This document shows, piece after piece, positions 62,998-64,000 of a stretch of 64,000 bases of DNA; the first letter of the stretch is position 1; each line of letters opens with the position of its first letter. The notes under the pieces were generated by a model. The model saw only the letters and a list, made by a program, of their open reading frames with translations. It ran no database searches and was not told the DNA's origin. The position numbers were made by a program, and so were the translations under genes. This DNA comes from Mesorhizobium sp. M4B.F.Ca.ET.058.02.1.1 (lineage in GTDB: Bacteria > Pseudomonadota > Alphaproteobacteria > Rhizobiales > Rhizobiaceae). The stretch covers positions 3,162,001 to 3,226,000 of the forward strand of contig NZ_CP034450.1 of the NCBI RefSeq assembly GCF_003952505.1, given 5' to 3'.

Positions 62998-63993
62998 TCA
63001 GCCGCGTGCCGAGTTCTTGCCGCTGAGGATGCGTTCCCAGGCCAGCGCGTCGGCAACGATCTGATCGAGATCGTCGCGCTGCGGCGTCCAACCAAGCTCA
63101 GCGCGGGCAAGCTCGGAGTTGGCGACAATGGCGGCGGCGTCGCCGGGGCGGCGGTCGCCCATCTTGACCTCGAAATCACGGCCGAAGGCGCGGCGCACGC
63201 TGTCGATTACTTGCAGCACCGAGTAACCGTGGCTGTAGCCGCAATTGGCGACCAGGCTGGTGCCGCCTTCGCGTAGCCGCTGCAGCGCCAGCCGGTGCGC
63301 CGCCGCCAGATCGCTGACATGGATGTAATCGCGGATACAGGTGCCATCCGGGGTGGGATAGTCAGTGCCGAACACCTGCATGAAGGGGCGCTTGCCGAGC
63401 GCGGTCTCGCAGGCGACCTTGATCAGATGCGTGGCGCCCGGCGTCGACTGGCCGGTGCGGCCCTTGGGATCGGCGCCGGCGACGTTGAAATAGCGCAGCG
63501 CCGTATAGCGGATATCGTGCGCCTTCGCCGCGTCGCGCAACATCCACTCACTCATCAGCTTGGAAAGGCCGTAGGGCGATACCGGCGAAAGCCCGGCATC
63601 CTCGCGCACCGGTTCCAATCCGGCGCCACCATAGACCGCGGCGGTGGAGGAGAAGATGAAATGCGGCACGCCCTCGCGCACGGCCGTTTCGATCAGGGTG
63701 CGCGTCTTGGAAGTGTTGTTCTCGTAGTAGCCGAGCGGATCGGCGACCGACTCTGGCACCACGATCGAGCCGGCGAAATGGATGATGGCATCGACCTTGT
63801 TGTCCCTGATGATCTGGCCGACCAGTTCGCGGTCGGCGACATCGCCGACGACGAGCCTGGCCTCCGGCGCCACCGCCCATTCGAAGCCGGTCGAAAGCCG
63901 GTCGAGAACGACAACGCTCTCGCCCGCGTCCAGAAGCTCCCAGACCATATGGCTGCCGATATAACCGGCACCGCCCGTCACCAAAACCGTCAT
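62998..63993 (-). CDS. galE: UDP-glucose 4-epimerase
   Basis: 331 aa extended SDR interconverting UDP-glucose and UDP-galactose for polysaccharide synthesis. NAD motif VTGGAGYIGSHMVWELLDAG at residues 4-23, IIHFAGSIVVPESV near 70, catalytic Ser-Ser in FIFSSTAAVYG and Tyr-Lys in SPYGLSKLMSEWML, then RYFNVAGADPKGRTGQ. Full length, ending seven bases inside the window edge. Its promoter is outside the window. Confidence 0.94.
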   Translation of the reverse strand: MTVLVTGGAGYIGSHMVWELLDAGESVVVLDRLSTGFEWAVAPEARLVVGDVADRELVGQIIRDNKVDAIIHFAGSIVVPESVADPLGYYENNTSKTRTLIETAVREGVPHFIFSSTAAVYGGAGLEPVREDAGLSPVSPYGLSKLMSEWMLRDAAKAHDIRYTALRYFNVAGADPKGRTGQSTPGATHLIKVACETALGKRPFMQVFGTDYPTPDGTCIRDYIHVSDLAAAHRLALQRLREGGTSLVANCGYSHGYSVLQVIDSVRRAFGRDFEVKMGDRRPGDAAAIVANSELARAELGWTPQRDDLDQIVADALAWERILSGKNSARG

Positions 63994-64000
63994 ACGCGTC

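Overview
The window is high-GC alphaproteobacterial chromosome, most likely Mesorhizobium or a close Phyllobacteriaceae relative. The evidence is the backbone order murA - DUF2948 - hisD - UPF0262 - protein phosphatase - infA - maf - yacG - tRNA-Phe, a rhizobial-type rhamnose locus (rhaDI divergent from rhaRSTPQMK), dctA/dctBD, and families of short palindromic intergenic repeats. The species is an inference; I made no database comparison.

Layout. 1-11.7 kb (+): one tightly packed catabolic operon with an amino-acid ABC transporter (cut by the window edge), an FAD-linked 2-hydroxyacid oxidase, a thiamine-diphosphate enzyme, hydantoinase/oxoprolinase subunits A and B, an aminotransferase and an SDR dehydrogenase. 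11.9-28.8 kb: a probable old genomic island downstream of tRNA-Thr(GGT). Its ends share an imperfect direct repeat that includes the tRNA 3' end. It holds three closely related LysR regulators; a patatin / 3-hydroxybutyrate dehydrogenase / NDH-2 / disulfide reductase / redoxin cluster; a cupin-MFS-DUF302 cluster; two paralogous 91-residue secreted proteins of unknown family; and a bufferin-type RiPP operon (precursor, DUF692 MNIO enzyme, DUF2063 partner, DoxX). A decayed quinone reductase sits at its tRNA end. No integrase is visible.

28.8-36 kb is housekeeping backbone with two tRNAs. 36-40 kb: siderophore-type substrate-binding protein and fused permease, next to a broken alpha/beta-hydrolase and two tiny AT-rich membrane-protein genes. 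40-47 kb: pseudouridine synthase, histidine phosphatase, then dctA (frameshifted) divergent from dctBD, with a textbook sigma-54 promoter and an upstream palindrome. 47-48 kb: phytochelatin synthase gene with a late frameshift. 48.5-59.3 kb: complete L-rhamnose uptake and catabolism locus. 59.3-64 kb: an AT-rich orphan gene, a racemase fused to a metal-less ureohydrolase domain, a D-amino-acid dehydrogenase (dadA) and galE.

Four otherwise intact genes or gene remnants (dctA, phytochelatin synthase, rhaR, the hydrolase remnant) each lose frame by one base, at or beside a run of G or C. Consensus sequencing error should be excluded before calling them pseudogenes.
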